Of a stretch of 64,000 nucleotides of DNA, positions 18,328 to 26,798 are shown piece by piece. Within the stretch, counting starts at the first letter, position 1; every line of letters begins with the position of its first letter. The position numbers and the translations under genes are program-made. A model generated the notes under the pieces. That model was not told the origin of the DNA. It made no database searches and saw nothing but the letters and a program-made list of their open reading frames with translations. This DNA comes from Sulfitobacter sediminilitoris. Its GTDB lineage: Bacteria; Pseudomonadota; Alphaproteobacteria; Rhodobacterales; Rhodobacteraceae. Location of the stretch: contig NZ_JAABNT010000004.1 of NCBI RefSeq assembly GCF_010667575.1, positions 248,001 to 312,000 of the forward strand, in the 5' to 3' direction.

Positions 18328-18926
18328 AGCATTGTCTCCGCGCGGGTCAGGTCCTGTGGTGTGTTGACGTTAAAAAACGCATCCTCATCGGGAAACAGGG
18401 CCTCGCGCCCGTCGTGCTTTTCGGTCCACAGAACCACCTTGCGCAACCCTCCCTTCAAGGCCGCGCGCAAATCATCGCGCAACGCCACCGGCCAGAGGCC
18501 AAATGTCGGGTGGCGCGCGGTGCCGCGCTTGGGGTCTGGGGTCGCCGCAAGGACCAGAGGGTGCGCCATGCCTTCACCTTTCAGCAGCAGTTGCGGGACC
18601 AGATCGCAAGGGAAAAACGGGGTGTCGGCAGCGGCTGTGACAAGGGTTTCCCCGCCTTGCGCGGCCACCCAGTCAAGCCCGGCGAGAACACCGGCAAGCG
18701 GCCCGGCAAAGCCTTCGATGCTGTCGGCAATAACGGGCATTTCAAACTGTGCAAACCGCGACGGATCCCCGTTGGCGTTCAGGGCCAGACCCGCAACTTG
18801 CGGGGCAAGCCGATCGATCACGCGCGACAAGAGCGTTTGCCCGCCAAGCGTCAGCATACCCTTGTCGCCCCCGCCCATGCGGGTGGCCAATCCGCCCGCA
18901 AGGATCACACCGTACGGCTGTTTCAT
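18324..18926 (-). CDS. mobA: molybdenum cofactor guanylyltransferase
   Basis: A 200-residue nucleotidyltransferase that attaches GMP to molybdopterin. The N-terminal signature GVILAGGLATRMGGGDKGML (residues 6-25) is the GTP-binding loop, with the conserved Lys in GDKGM. A VTAAADTPFFPCDLVP motif supplies the metal-binding Asp. It overlaps fdhD upstream and mobB downstream by four bases each. Confidence 0.95.
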   Translation of the reverse strand: MKQPYGVILAGGLATRMGGGDKGMLTLGGQTLLSRVIDRLAPQVAGLALNANGDPSRFAQFEMPVIADSIEGFAGPLAGVLAGLDWVAAQGGETLVTAAADTPFFPCDLVPQLLLKGEGMAHPLVLAATPDPKRGTARHPTFGLWPVALRDDLRAALKGGLRKVVLWTEKHDGREALFPDEDAFFNVNTPQDLTRAETML

Positions 18927-19807
18927 GTCTTCGACCCCTTTCGGCCTGCCCGTCTGGGTTCCTCGGCGACTTGTGCCGGATCTGCGTCGCGGATCAGCCG
19001 TTCTTCACCGCTGAGGCAGACAAACCGCTGCCCCTTCATGCGACCGATCAAGGTCAATCCGACCTGTTGGGCAATCTCCACGCCCCAGGCGGTGAACCCG
19101 GAGCGGGAAGCCAGCACCGGGATGCCCATCATCGCGGTCTTGATCACCATTTCAGAGGTCAGGCGACCCGTGGTATAAAGGATCTTATCTTCCGAAGTTG
19201 CCTTTTCGGACAGCATCCAGCCAGCGATCTTGTCCACCGCGTTGTGCCGCCCGACGTCTTCCATGTAGACAAGCGGGCGGTCACCCTGACAAAGCACCGT
19301 GCCGTGAATCGCGCCCGCCTCGAGATAAAGCGATGGTGTGCGATTGATCTTGGCGGACAGCACGTAAAGCCAGGAGGTGCGTACGGGTGTATCGGCCAGA
19401 ACGACGTCGCCAAGCCCTTCCATCATATCGCCAAACACGGTTCCCACGGCGCATCCACTGGTGCGGGTCTTGCGGCGCATCTTTTCTTCATAGTCGGTGC
19501 TACGTGCGGTGCGCACGACGACTGTCTCAAGCTCTTCGTCGTAATCGACGCGCGTGATCTCATCATCATCGCGCACCATGTGCTGGTTGCGCAGAAAGCC
19601 GAGCGCGAGATATTCGGGATAATCGCCAATGGTCATGGCTGTTACGATTTCCTGCTTGTTCAGGAAAATCGTCAAGGGGCGCTCTTCAACGACGCGGATG
19701 GTTGTTTCATCACCATTGTGGTCAACGCCCTGCACCGCACGCGTCAGCCGCGTCGCACTTGGCTCAGGTGCGATCAGGTAATCGCCGATATCAAGGTTCT
19801 GCGCCAA
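18923..19807 (-). CDS. fdhD: formate dehydrogenase accessory sulfurtransferase FdhD
   Basis: A 294-residue FdhD, which transfers sulfur to the molybdenum cofactor of formate dehydrogenases. Typical segments are VVEERPLTIFLNKQEIVTAM, YLALGFLRNQHMV, the catalytic-Cys loop TSGCAVGTVFGDMM, and VYMEDVGRHNAVDKIAGW. I placed the start at TTG 19807, with GAGGG six bases upstream. The frame is open to 19876, but that would cross the start of azlC and add atypical residues. It is the first gene of the fdhD-mobA-mobB-moeA operon. No formate dehydrogenase subunit is in this window. Confidence 0.92.
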   Translation of the reverse strand: MAQNLDIGDYLIAPEPSATRLTRAVQGVDHNGDETTIRVVEERPLTIFLNKQEIVTAMTIGDYPEYLALGFLRNQHMVRDDDEITRVDYDEELETVVVRTARSTDYEEKMRRKTRTSGCAVGTVFGDMMEGLGDVVLADTPVRTSWLYVLSAKINRTPSLYLEAGAIHGTVLCQGDRPLVYMEDVGRHNAVDKIAGWMLSEKATSEDKILYTTGRLTSEMVIKTAMMGIPVLASRSGFTAWGVEIAQQVGLTLIGRMKGQRFVCLSGEERLIRDADPAQVAEEPRRAGRKGSKT

Positions 19808-19860
19808 TTGTATCCCTCTGCCGATGCCGTTACGAGTACATCGTAATCTAGGGATTTCCC

Positions 19861-20580
19861 ATGGCCACCACCACACCGAAATCAGCCTATTTGCGGGGCG
19901 TTGTCGACGGATTGCCGTTCATTTTGGTGATCATTCCATTTGCCACCTTGTTCGGGCTGCTGGCAGTCGAGGCGGGACTCAATGTAATCGAAGCGCTCGT
20001 GTTCTCTTTGGTTGTCATTGCGGGGGCCGCGCAATTCACAGCGCTGCAACTGATGCAGGAGGATGCCCCGACAATCATCGTCCTTGCCTCGGCATTGGCG
20101 GTGAACCTGCGCATGGCGATGTATTCGGCGTCGCTGACACCCTACATCGGGTCAGCCCCGCTGTGGCAGCGGGCCTTGGCCGCCTATTTGACGGTGGACC
20201 AGTCCTATATGGTCTCCGTCGCGCAGTTTGAAAAAGAACCGCAGATGACGGTGCCGCAGCGGATCGCGTATTTCTTTGGTGCTGTCACGCCGGTCGTCCC
20301 GCTTTGGTACATCTTCACTGTGGTCGGTGCGATGTTGGGGTCGCGGGTCCCCGACAGCTGGGCGCTCGATTTCGCGCTGCCCATCACGTTTCTGGCGATG
20401 ATCGCACCCATGTTTCGCACATTGGCCCATGTCGTTGCGGCCTTTGTCGCCGTGGTGGTGAGCCTTTTGGCCGTCGGCGTTCCGTTTTCCCTTGGCATCA
20501 TCATCGCAGGCGTGGCGGGAATGGTGGCAGGTGCCCAGGCAGAGCTGTGGCTGGAACGGCGCAGGGAACTGAGCCAATGA
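19861..20580 (+). CDS. azlC: AzlC-family branched-chain amino-acid exporter subunit
   Basis: A 239-residue inner-membrane protein with about five to six helices. The start 'YLRGVVDGLPFILVIIPFATLFGLLA' and 'VVIAGAAQFTALQLM' are characteristic of AzlC, the large subunit of the AzlCD exporter of branched-chain amino acids or their analogues. AGGG lies before the ATG. It overlaps azlD by four bases. It is divergent from fdhD with 53 bp between starts, so the two promoters must be close or overlapping. Confidence 0.9.
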   Translation: MATTTPKSAYLRGVVDGLPFILVIIPFATLFGLLAVEAGLNVIEALVFSLVVIAGAAQFTALQLMQEDAPTIIVLASALAVNLRMAMYSASLTPYIGSAPLWQRALAAYLTVDQSYMVSVAQFEKEPQMTVPQRIAYFFGAVTPVVPLWYIFTVVGAMLGSRVPDSWALDFALPITFLAMIAPMFRTLAHVVAAFVAVVVSLLAVGVPFSLGIIIAGVAGMVAGAQAELWLERRRELSQ

Positions 20581-20903
20581 TCGACAGGACAACCCTATGG
20601 ATCGTGATCATTGGACTGGGTTTGGGCAGCTTTTTCCTGCGTTTTGTCTTTACCGGCCTGGTTGGCAATCGCCCCATGCCCGCATGGCTGCTCAGGCATC
20701 TGCGCTACACAGCGGTTGCCGTGCTGCCAGCGCTTGTGGCCCCGCAAGTCCTTTGGCCCGCAGCGACAGGTGGCGAACCTGATCCGGCACGCCTTGCCGC
20801 GGCTGCAGCGGCCTTGTCAGTGGGGTTGATCACAAAGAACGTATTGGCGGCGATGCTGGCCGGGGGCGTCACGCTTTATGGAATGCTTTACTTATTCCTG
20901 TGA
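20577..20903 (+). CDS. azlD: AzlD-family branched-chain amino-acid exporter subunit
   Basis: A 108-residue protein with three to four membrane helices, starting MIDRTTLWIVIIGLGLGSFF and including 'GNRPMPAWLLRHLRYTAVAVLPALVAP', the AzlD signature around a conserved Arg. The ATG overlaps the azlC stop. The frame is open further upstream, but that portion shadows azlC. Its last 12 bases overlap the convergent lipoprotein gene. Confidence 0.9.
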   Translation: MIDRTTLWIVIIGLGLGSFFLRFVFTGLVGNRPMPAWLLRHLRYTAVAVLPALVAPQVLWPAATGGEPDPARLAAAAAALSVGLITKNVLAAMLAGGVTLYGMLYLFL

Positions 20904-21500
20904 CTGAACAGCGGCGCGCACGCCCGCGACGATATCGCCGTCATCGTTTTCGTAAAGCTTGGTGGTGATCACGTTGGGATGTTTCGCGATCTGATCCATC
21001 AGCTTGACCGGAAAGAACGTCCGCTGCGTATTTTCCAACCCCTCAATCTGGGCAAGGATCGAAGAGGTAGATTGCGCACAGAACCCACCGCCGACAGACC
21101 CGTTGGCCTGAACAAGACGCAGCGCCTGTTCAGCCTGCGCATTGGTCAGGGGGATTTCCTGCGCGACAACGTGGAATGTGGATCGGGCATGGGCCGATTT
21201 GTAGGCCTGCAGCCAACCCGGCGTGATCCCGTATAGCACATCACCGCGTTCAACCACGCGTTCATCTCGGAAAGATCCGGCAGGGTCAAAGATCACCCGC
21301 TGCGAGGCGTTCACCATCAGCGCGCTGTGCCCGCCCTCGCCCGTACGGTTGTTGATCATGGTAAAGAGCGTGATGCTTGGTGGATCAGACGCACGATAGG
21401 CCGCTGTTGTCACCGCTATGGGCGAACTGTCCGGGCTGTTATCAACCGAACAGGCCGCAACAAAGGTCAGAGCAGCAAACAGTGCCAGCAGTCTTTTCAC
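20892..21500 (-). CDS. putative lipoprotein with permuted papain-like His/Cys pair
   Basis: A 202-residue exported protein. The N-terminus has a lipobox (LTFVAAC), so the mature protein probably starts with a lipidated Cys. The body has GEGGHSALMVNASQRVIFDP, with a His, and later NGSVGGGFCAQSTSSIL, with a Cys. A His before a Cys, each in such settings, resembles circularly permuted NlpC/P60-like folds; I cannot prove the fold. GTG 21500 is chosen for its GGGG eight bases upstream; GTG 21521 is an alternative. It lies downstream of the cytochrome oxidase subunit IV gene on the same strand. Confidence 0.7.
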   Translation of the reverse strand: MKRLLALFAALTFVAACSVDNSPDSSPIAVTTAAYRASDPPSITLFTMINNRTGEGGHSALMVNASQRVIFDPAGSFRDERVVERGDVLYGITPGWLQAYKSAHARSTFHVVAQEIPLTNAQAEQALRLVQANGSVGGGFCAQSTSSILAQIEGLENTQRTFFPVKLMDQIAKHPNVITTKLYENDDGDIVAGVRAAVQSQE

Positions 21501-21535
21501 AGGGGTCACCCCTTTTGTCACGACCGCCCTAAAGA

Positions 21536-21670
21536 TCAGCGGATGAAGAGCGCCATCAGCACCAGCAGAACAAGAATCACTACAGTGGTCTTGGTGACGA
21601 AGGACATGAACCCTTCAAAGGTCTTTTCCTGGGTCTTGATGTCCATGCTGCCATGTTCGTGATCGGCCAT
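21536..21670 (-). CDS. aa3-type cytochrome c oxidase subunit IV
   Basis: A 44-residue protein starting MADHEHGSMDIKTQEKTFEG, followed by a single membrane helix (VVILVLLVLMALFIR). This matches the small subunit IV of alphaproteobacterial aa3 oxidases, first seen in Paracoccus and Rhodobacter, including the DIxxQEKTFxGF motif. Subunit IV binds the oxidase surface and is not catalytic. The main oxidase genes are not in this window; its separate location is usual in this group. Confidence 0.92.
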   Translation of the reverse strand: MADHEHGSMDIKTQEKTFEGFMSFVTKTTVVILVLLVLMALFIR

Positions 21671-21759
21671 TTTTTTGTCCCTCAAATGCGTCGTTTGCGG
21701 CTGATTATCTTATTTCCACATCGCTGTCACGCGGTCAAACCACTTGACGACCCTACCGG

Positions 21760-22233
21760 TCAGGATGTCGCGCCCTGCGCTTTCTCAAGGTCTTCAACCA
21801 GCCTGAATCCAATGCGATTTGGGGCCTTGCCGGGGGCCGCTTTGGGCAGCGCGCGAAAAATGACGCTGAGCTGGCTGACGTGTTGCACCAGTTGCGTGCG
21901 GGCACCGTCCGAATCTGATCCGTAAAAGGTCACGATATCGGGATCAAAATATCCCATGCCTTCGATCCGCAAAACGCCCGCGTTGCCGCCTGCAAAGCCC
22001 ATGGCGACCTCATGCTCGTTATCAAGCTGCTCTTCGAAGTTCTTTAGGTAAAGAACCGTGCGCTCATACGCCCATTGGGCAGGGCTTTTCTGACTGACCG
22101 GTTTGTCAGTGACACACTTGGGGATCGCCTGCTGGACCACGTTTCGCTGATCAGGATCAGAATGGGCCTCATACATGCGCGGCAGAGCGTCAGCCTCGAT
22201 CGCTTCGGCCGCCGTCTTGATCATGTCGTCCAT
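21760..22233 (-). CDS. DUF6173 family protein
   Basis: A 157-residue cytoplasmic protein containing SPAQWAYERTVLYLKNFEEQ, a compact globular block GFAGGNAGVLRIEGMGYFDPDIVTFYG, and TQLVQHVSQLSVIFRALPK. From memory this matches DUF6173, common in Rhodobacterales and of unknown function. It follows the MBL-fold gene by six bases, so it is probably co-transcribed with it and the acyl-CoA dehydrogenase. Confidence 0.75.
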   Translation of the reverse strand: MDDMIKTAAEAIEADALPRMYEAHSDPDQRNVVQQAIPKCVTDKPVSQKSPAQWAYERTVLYLKNFEEQLDNEHEVAMGFAGGNAGVLRIEGMGYFDPDIVTFYGSDSDGARTQLVQHVSQLSVIFRALPKAAPGKAPNRIGFRLVEDLEKAQGATS

Positions 22234-22239
22234 GTCCGA

Positions 22240-23292
22240 TCACCCCTTGCGCTGGTAAACCCACGCGCCGTCTGTCTCGCGCAGCGTGCGGCTGGCGTCG
22301 CCTGTTTGGTAAAGGTGGCTCAAATGCGCGACCGCTTCAACCAGAGCAAGCCCGTATTCTGCCTCGCCTATTGTTCTTTTGAAGAGCGGGGCAAAGCATT
22401 CCGAGGCTGCCTTGGGCGACTCGATATAGCCCAACAATCGCTTTAATGCGCCGTGGTGGTTGTCGATCAGCTGCTCCATCCGCTTGGGCAGACCTGTGAA
22501 GGGAAGCTTGTGACCACCCAGCACCAGATGATCCGCACGCGCCAGCGGGGCAAGGCGTTCGCAGGCCTCAAGCCATTCCCCGATGGGGTCGGCCATGGGC
22601 TCGGTCGGGTAAACACCGACGTTGGGGCTGATCGACGGGAGGATCTGATCGCCCGCGATCACCAGATTGTCATCCCTGCTCCAGAACGTCGCGTGTTCCG
22701 GGGCGTGGCCGTTACCGATGTGAATATCCCATGTACGGCCACCCATCTTGATCGTGTCGTCCTGCTTGATCCGGGTATAGCCCAGCGGCAGTGGAGACAC
22801 GATGTCGGCGAAATTGAAGGGGCGGTCGGTGCTGCGCTTTTCAAGGATCGCGTTGTCCATCCCGGACTGACGGTAAAAGCTGAGCGTCTCGGCCGGGGCC
22901 ACTTCCTGTTCGTCAAGCGTCAGCATACGCGCGGTCAGCCACGCGGTTCGGGTCGTTACCAGTTCGGCACCATGTTCGGTCTGAAACCAGCCTGCCAAGC
23001 CGACGTGATCGGGATGGTGGTGCGTGACCACGACACGGCTCACAGGCTTGCCACCCAAAGGACCGGCAATGGCTTCCCCCCAGATCGCCTTGGACTTCTT
23101 GGATGCAAATCCCGTGTCGATGATGGTCCAGCTATCGCCTTCGTCCAGCGCATAGATATTCACATGATCGAGCTTCATCGGCAGCGGCATCCGCAGCCAC
23201 AGAACGCCATCGGCCACTTCGATGACCTCGCTGCCATGGGCAGGCGGCGTTTCCCACGGATAGCGCAGACCGGCTGGTGCTTGAGTATTCAT
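22240..23292 (-). CDS. MBL-fold metallo-hydrolase
   Basis: A 350-residue metallo-beta-lactamase-fold enzyme. The metal-binding HxHxDH motif is HHHPDH at 91-96. Further ligands are the His in IGNGHAPEHATF, the Asp in LVIAGDQILP and the His in LVLGGHKLPF. Such enzymes hydrolyse thioesters, esters or lactones. The start overlaps the acyl-CoA dehydrogenase stop by one base (TGATG), so they are translationally coupled. A CoA-thioester or related hydrolase role is plausible but only inferred. Confidence 0.85.
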   Translation of the reverse strand: MNTQAPAGLRYPWETPPAHGSEVIEVADGVLWLRMPLPMKLDHVNIYALDEGDSWTIIDTGFASKKSKAIWGEAIAGPLGGKPVSRVVVTHHHPDHVGLAGWFQTEHGAELVTTRTAWLTARMLTLDEQEVAPAETLSFYRQSGMDNAILEKRSTDRPFNFADIVSPLPLGYTRIKQDDTIKMGGRTWDIHIGNGHAPEHATFWSRDDNLVIAGDQILPSISPNVGVYPTEPMADPIGEWLEACERLAPLARADHLVLGGHKLPFTGLPKRMEQLIDNHHGALKRLLGYIESPKAASECFAPLFKRTIGEAEYGLALVEAVAHLSHLYQTGDASRTLRETDGAWVYQRKG

Positions 23293-24998
23293 CAGGCTGA
23301 CAACTCGTCTAGGTCCATGGCGTAAAGGTCATCTTGACCGATCCGCACCGTTTCCAGTAGCGCCGCGTGCTCCGGCAGCAGCCGGTTCACGTAGAACCGC
23401 GCCAGCTTCTCACGCGGGCCACCCTGGTCAGCCATGGCGGCCTGCAGATGGAAATGTGCGCCCAGCACGCGGGCAAAGGAGTTCAGATAGGGAACCGCCC
23501 CCGCAAAGCGATCCGTGAGATCGTCCCGCGAGATAAGCCAGTCGGTCGTTTCCCGCAGCGTCTCGCTCGCTTGCCATACTGCCTCAGCCATCTCGGGCAG
23601 ATCAGCACGGGCAGCCTCGGCGCCCTCTTCGATTTCGTCCAAGATGCGCGACGCCATTTCACCGCCGTCCATCATCTTGCGCGCGACAAGGTCCATTGCC
23701 TGAATGCCGTTGGTGCCCTCGTAGATCGCAGTGACCCGTACATCGCGCAGGAACTGTGCGGCACCCGTCTCCTCGACGAAACCCATACCACCATGCACCT
23801 GAATGCCGATATCAGCCACGCGGATACCAACCTCAGTGCCGAAAGCCTTGGCGATGGGGGTGAAAAAGGCTGCGCGAGCCGCCCAGCCAGCATCACCGGT
23901 TGCTTCCTCCATATCGATGGCCATTGCACAGCTAAGCGCGATCGCCCGCGCGGCAAAGACATCCGCCTTCATCGTCATCAGCATCCGCCGCACATCCGCA
24001 TGGGCGGCGATGGTGAACCCGTGGATCGACTTGCCCTGCTTGCGCTCCAGCGCATAGGCCATCGCGTGCTGAAACGCGGCCTCGGCCACGCCGATGCCCT
24101 GTCCACCCACGCCAAGACGCGCGTTGTTCATCATCGTGAACATCGCGGCCATGCCTCCCTGCTCCGGGCCGATCAACCAGCCCCTGGCGTTTTCGTATTG
24201 CAGCACCGCAGTAGGCGAGCCGTGAATACCCATCTTGTGCTCAAGGCTCACAGTTGTCACGCCGTTGCGCGGGCCGACTGAACCGTCTTCGTTCGGCACG
24301 AATTTAGGAACAATGAACAGGCTGATGCCCTTCGTCCCCTCAGGCGCATCTGGCAGACGCGCCAGAACAAGGTGGCAGACGTTCTCCGCAAGGTCATGAT
24401 CGCCCCAGGTGATGTAGATCTTCTGCCCTGAGATGTTGTAGGTGCCGTCGCCGTTCGCCTCCGCCTTGGTCTTCAGGGCGCCGACATCCGAACCGGCCTG
24501 CGGCTCAGTCAGGTTCATGGTGCCGGTCCATTCGCCCGAGATCAGCTTGGGCAGGTAAAGCGCCTTGATCTCGTCGCTGGCGTGGTGCTCCAGCGCCTCG
24601 ATCTGGCCCTGACCCATCAGGGGCGCAAGCTGAAGCGACAGGCAGGCTCCCGACATCATCTCGTTCACCGCACTCGTCAGGATCATCGGCAGGCCCATGC
24701 CCCCGTATTCGGGGTCGGCCGACATCCCGATCCAACCACCTTCCGCGATGGCCTTCCACCCTTCGTCAAAACCGGGGGACGTGCGCACCACCCCATTCTC
24801 AAGCCGTGCCGGATGCAGGTCACCCGCCCGTTGCAGCGGTGCCAGAACTTCGTCACAGAGCTTGCCCGCCTCAGACAGGATGGCGTTCGTGACGTCGCTT
24901 GTGGCCTCTGCGAATTTCTCCGTCTTCCGAAGCGCTGGCGCGTCCAGAAGGTGGTCGAACATGAAGCTAAACTCATCAACAGCAGCACGGTAAGGCAT
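23292..24998 (-). CDS. acyl-CoA dehydrogenase, DmdC-like
   Basis: A 568-residue FAD enzyme of the large (about 590-residue) acyl-CoA dehydrogenase subgroup. It has TMNLTEPQAGSDVGALKTKA for FAD and substrate binding, IQVHGGMGFVEETGAAQFLRD, and TAIYEGTNGIQAMDL with the catalytic-base Glu. Length and wording fit 3-methylmercaptopropionyl-CoA dehydrogenase (DmdC) of the DMSP demethylation pathway, but paralogues acting on other acyl-CoAs are common and no dmdA/B/D is nearby. ATG 24998 has AGGAG at good spacing. Electrons would go through ETF to the ETF-QO at 10576-12228. Confidence 0.88.
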   Translation of the reverse strand: MPYRAAVDEFSFMFDHLLDAPALRKTEKFAEATSDVTNAILSEAGKLCDEVLAPLQRAGDLHPARLENGVVRTSPGFDEGWKAIAEGGWIGMSADPEYGGMGLPMILTSAVNEMMSGACLSLQLAPLMGQGQIEALEHHASDEIKALYLPKLISGEWTGTMNLTEPQAGSDVGALKTKAEANGDGTYNISGQKIYITWGDHDLAENVCHLVLARLPDAPEGTKGISLFIVPKFVPNEDGSVGPRNGVTTVSLEHKMGIHGSPTAVLQYENARGWLIGPEQGGMAAMFTMMNNARLGVGGQGIGVAEAAFQHAMAYALERKQGKSIHGFTIAAHADVRRMLMTMKADVFAARAIALSCAMAIDMEEATGDAGWAARAAFFTPIAKAFGTEVGIRVADIGIQVHGGMGFVEETGAAQFLRDVRVTAIYEGTNGIQAMDLVARKMMDGGEMASRILDEIEEGAEAARADLPEMAEAVWQASETLRETTDWLISRDDLTDRFAGAVPYLNSFARVLGAHFHLQAAMADQGGPREKLARFYVNRLLPEHAALLETVRIGQDDLYAMDLDELSA

Positions 24999-25135
24999 GC
25001 GGGGTCTCCTGTGGAAAGGGGTCGGATGGCTTGGCAAGCCGGACATAGCCCTGCTAAGGGCAACTTGCGAAGTAGCATGAAACGACACGCTTGCCACCCG
25101 CAATCAAAACGCCGCGTCACGAGGGCAAAGAGCCG

Positions 25136-26071
25136 ATGAAGACACGCAGACTTTCACCGAACACAGGTGGGATCGAGGAAGCGGCAGCGCTTTTGCGCCA
25201 AGGGTTGCTGGTATCGTTCCCCACTGAAACGGTTTACGGCCTTGGGGCAGATGCCTGCAACGGCACGGCAGTGGCGCAGGTTTTTGAAGCCAAAGGCAGA
25301 CCCACTTTCAATCCGCTGATCGTTCACGTGGCGGATATCGCACAGGCGCGCAGCTATGTGCACTGGTCGGATGTGGCCGAGGTTCTGGCAAGCGCCTTTT
25401 GGCCTGGTCCGCTGACATTGGTCTTGCCGCTGAAGGACGGACACGGGCTGTCTGGTCTGGTCACCGCCGGTCTGGACACGGTAGCGATCCGGGTGCCAGC
25501 GCATCCAACAGCACATGCGCTGTTGCAGAACTTTGATGGACCGGTGGCAGCCCCCTCTGCAAATCCATCGGGGCGGATCAGCGCGACCACGGCCGATCAC
25601 GTGCTGTCAGGGCTGGATGGCAAGATTGCGGCAGTGCTGGATGACGGCCCCTGCCCTGTCGGGTTGGAGAGCACCATCGTCGGACTTGTCGGGCCAGAGC
25701 CGGTATTGCTTCGTGCAGGCGGCTTGCCTGAGGAAGTGATTGAGCAAGCTTTGGGCCACCCCTTGGGTCAGGCGACCGGGTCAGAAATCACCGCGCCGGG
25801 TCAATTGACATCGCACTATGCGCCCGGCGCAACCGTTCGGCTGAACGCAAAAAATCGACGGCCCGGTGAAGTGATGTTGGGTTTTGGCGCGGTTGCTGGT
25901 GATCTGAACCTGTCGCCAACAGGTGACCTCACCGAAGCAGCGGCAAATCTGTTCGAATTCCTGCACCAGTTGGATGCACGGCAACTGCCCATCGCCGTGG
26001 CGCCCATACCAAACACCGGCTTGGGTCGTGCGATCAATGATCGGCTGAAACGCGCAGCGGCACCGCGATAG
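25136..26071 (+). CDS. L-threonylcarbamoyladenylate synthase (Sua5/YrdC type)
   Basis: A 311-residue enzyme that makes threonylcarbamoyl-AMP for the t6A37 tRNA modification. The N-terminal YrdC domain has SFPTETVYGLGADA, KGRPTFNPLIVHV and PVAAPSANPSGRIS. The C-terminal Sua5 domain follows from about 200, with TSHYAPGATVRL in the linker. It is thus the long Sua5 form, not the short TsaC. ATG 25136 is used; the TTG at 25091 would overlap the divergent promoter region. It is divergent from the acyl-CoA dehydrogenase. Confidence 0.93.
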   Translation: MKTRRLSPNTGGIEEAAALLRQGLLVSFPTETVYGLGADACNGTAVAQVFEAKGRPTFNPLIVHVADIAQARSYVHWSDVAEVLASAFWPGPLTLVLPLKDGHGLSGLVTAGLDTVAIRVPAHPTAHALLQNFDGPVAAPSANPSGRISATTADHVLSGLDGKIAAVLDDGPCPVGLESTIVGLVGPEPVLLRAGGLPEEVIEQALGHPLGQATGSEITAPGQLTSHYAPGATVRLNAKNRRPGEVMLGFGAVAGDLNLSPTGDLTEAAANLFEFLHQLDARQLPIAVAPIPNTGLGRAINDRLKRAAAPR

Positions 26072-26074
26072 CCG

Positions 26075-26644
26075 TCATGCCCGTCCCGCAGAGGCCGACA
26101 GTACCAAGGGGTCAATCCCGAGCGAGCGCAGCGCGGCTTCCCATTTCTCGGCATCGGGCAGGTCAAAGACCAGTTCCTGCGTGGCGTCGGCTGTAAGCCA
26201 GCCATTCTGGGCAATCTCTCCGTCAAGCTGTCCCGGCCCCCAGCCTGCATAGCCGAGCGTCAAAAGTGCATGTGCCGGCCCACGGTCTTCTGCAATATCC
26301 TCTAACACATCCAGCGTCGCAGTCAGGGCGAAACCGCCCGGAATGACCAGCGTCTGCATGGCAGAGCGGTATTCGTCCGAATGCAGGACAAAGCCGCGCC
26401 CCGTCTCAACCGGACCGCCAAAGTGAACGGCAAGTTGGCGTTTAGCCGGACTGGCCTCTTCTGAGAGTTGGTCGAGTACGTTAGACAGGCTGACACCGGT
26501 GGCTGGCTTATTGATCACAAGCCCCATCGTGCCTTCTTCTGAATGGGAGGTCAGAAAGACAACCGTATGCGCAAAGCGTGGATCGCCCATGCCGGGCATC
26601 GCGATCAACAGTTTACCGGTCAGAGAAAGCGCCTCTTGGCTCAT
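26075..26644 (-). CDS. YqgE/AlgH family protein
   Basis: A 189-residue protein with the family hallmarks [50 protein letters not shown], and [18 protein letters not shown]. The AlgH family is widespread in Proteobacteria; a regulatory role in alginate production was proposed in Pseudomonas, but no mechanism is firm. ATG 26644 gives the usual length; the frame is open to 26719. It is convergent with the Sua5 gene, three bases apart. Confidence 0.9.
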   Translation of the reverse strand: MSQEALSLTGKLLIAMPGMGDPRFAHTVVFLTSHSEEGTMGLVINKPATGVSLSNVLDQLSEEASPAKRQLAVHFGGPVETGRGFVLHSDEYRSAMQTLVIPGGFALTATLDVLEDIAEDRGPAHALLTLGYAGWGPGQLDGEIAQNGWLTADATQELVFDLPDAEKWEAALRSLGIDPLVLSASAGRA

Positions 26645-26798
26645 TGGGTCGCCCGTGTTTGGGAACATCTTTGCGCCAAGGATGCCTGTCCCAGCTGCAC
26701 CATGCAAGGCCATTGGCATCGGTCTTTCGATCCGATGCGAAACATGGCTGATGCAAACGTGACTTGGCAGAGTGCGTCAGATAGCCCATCTAGGGGTC

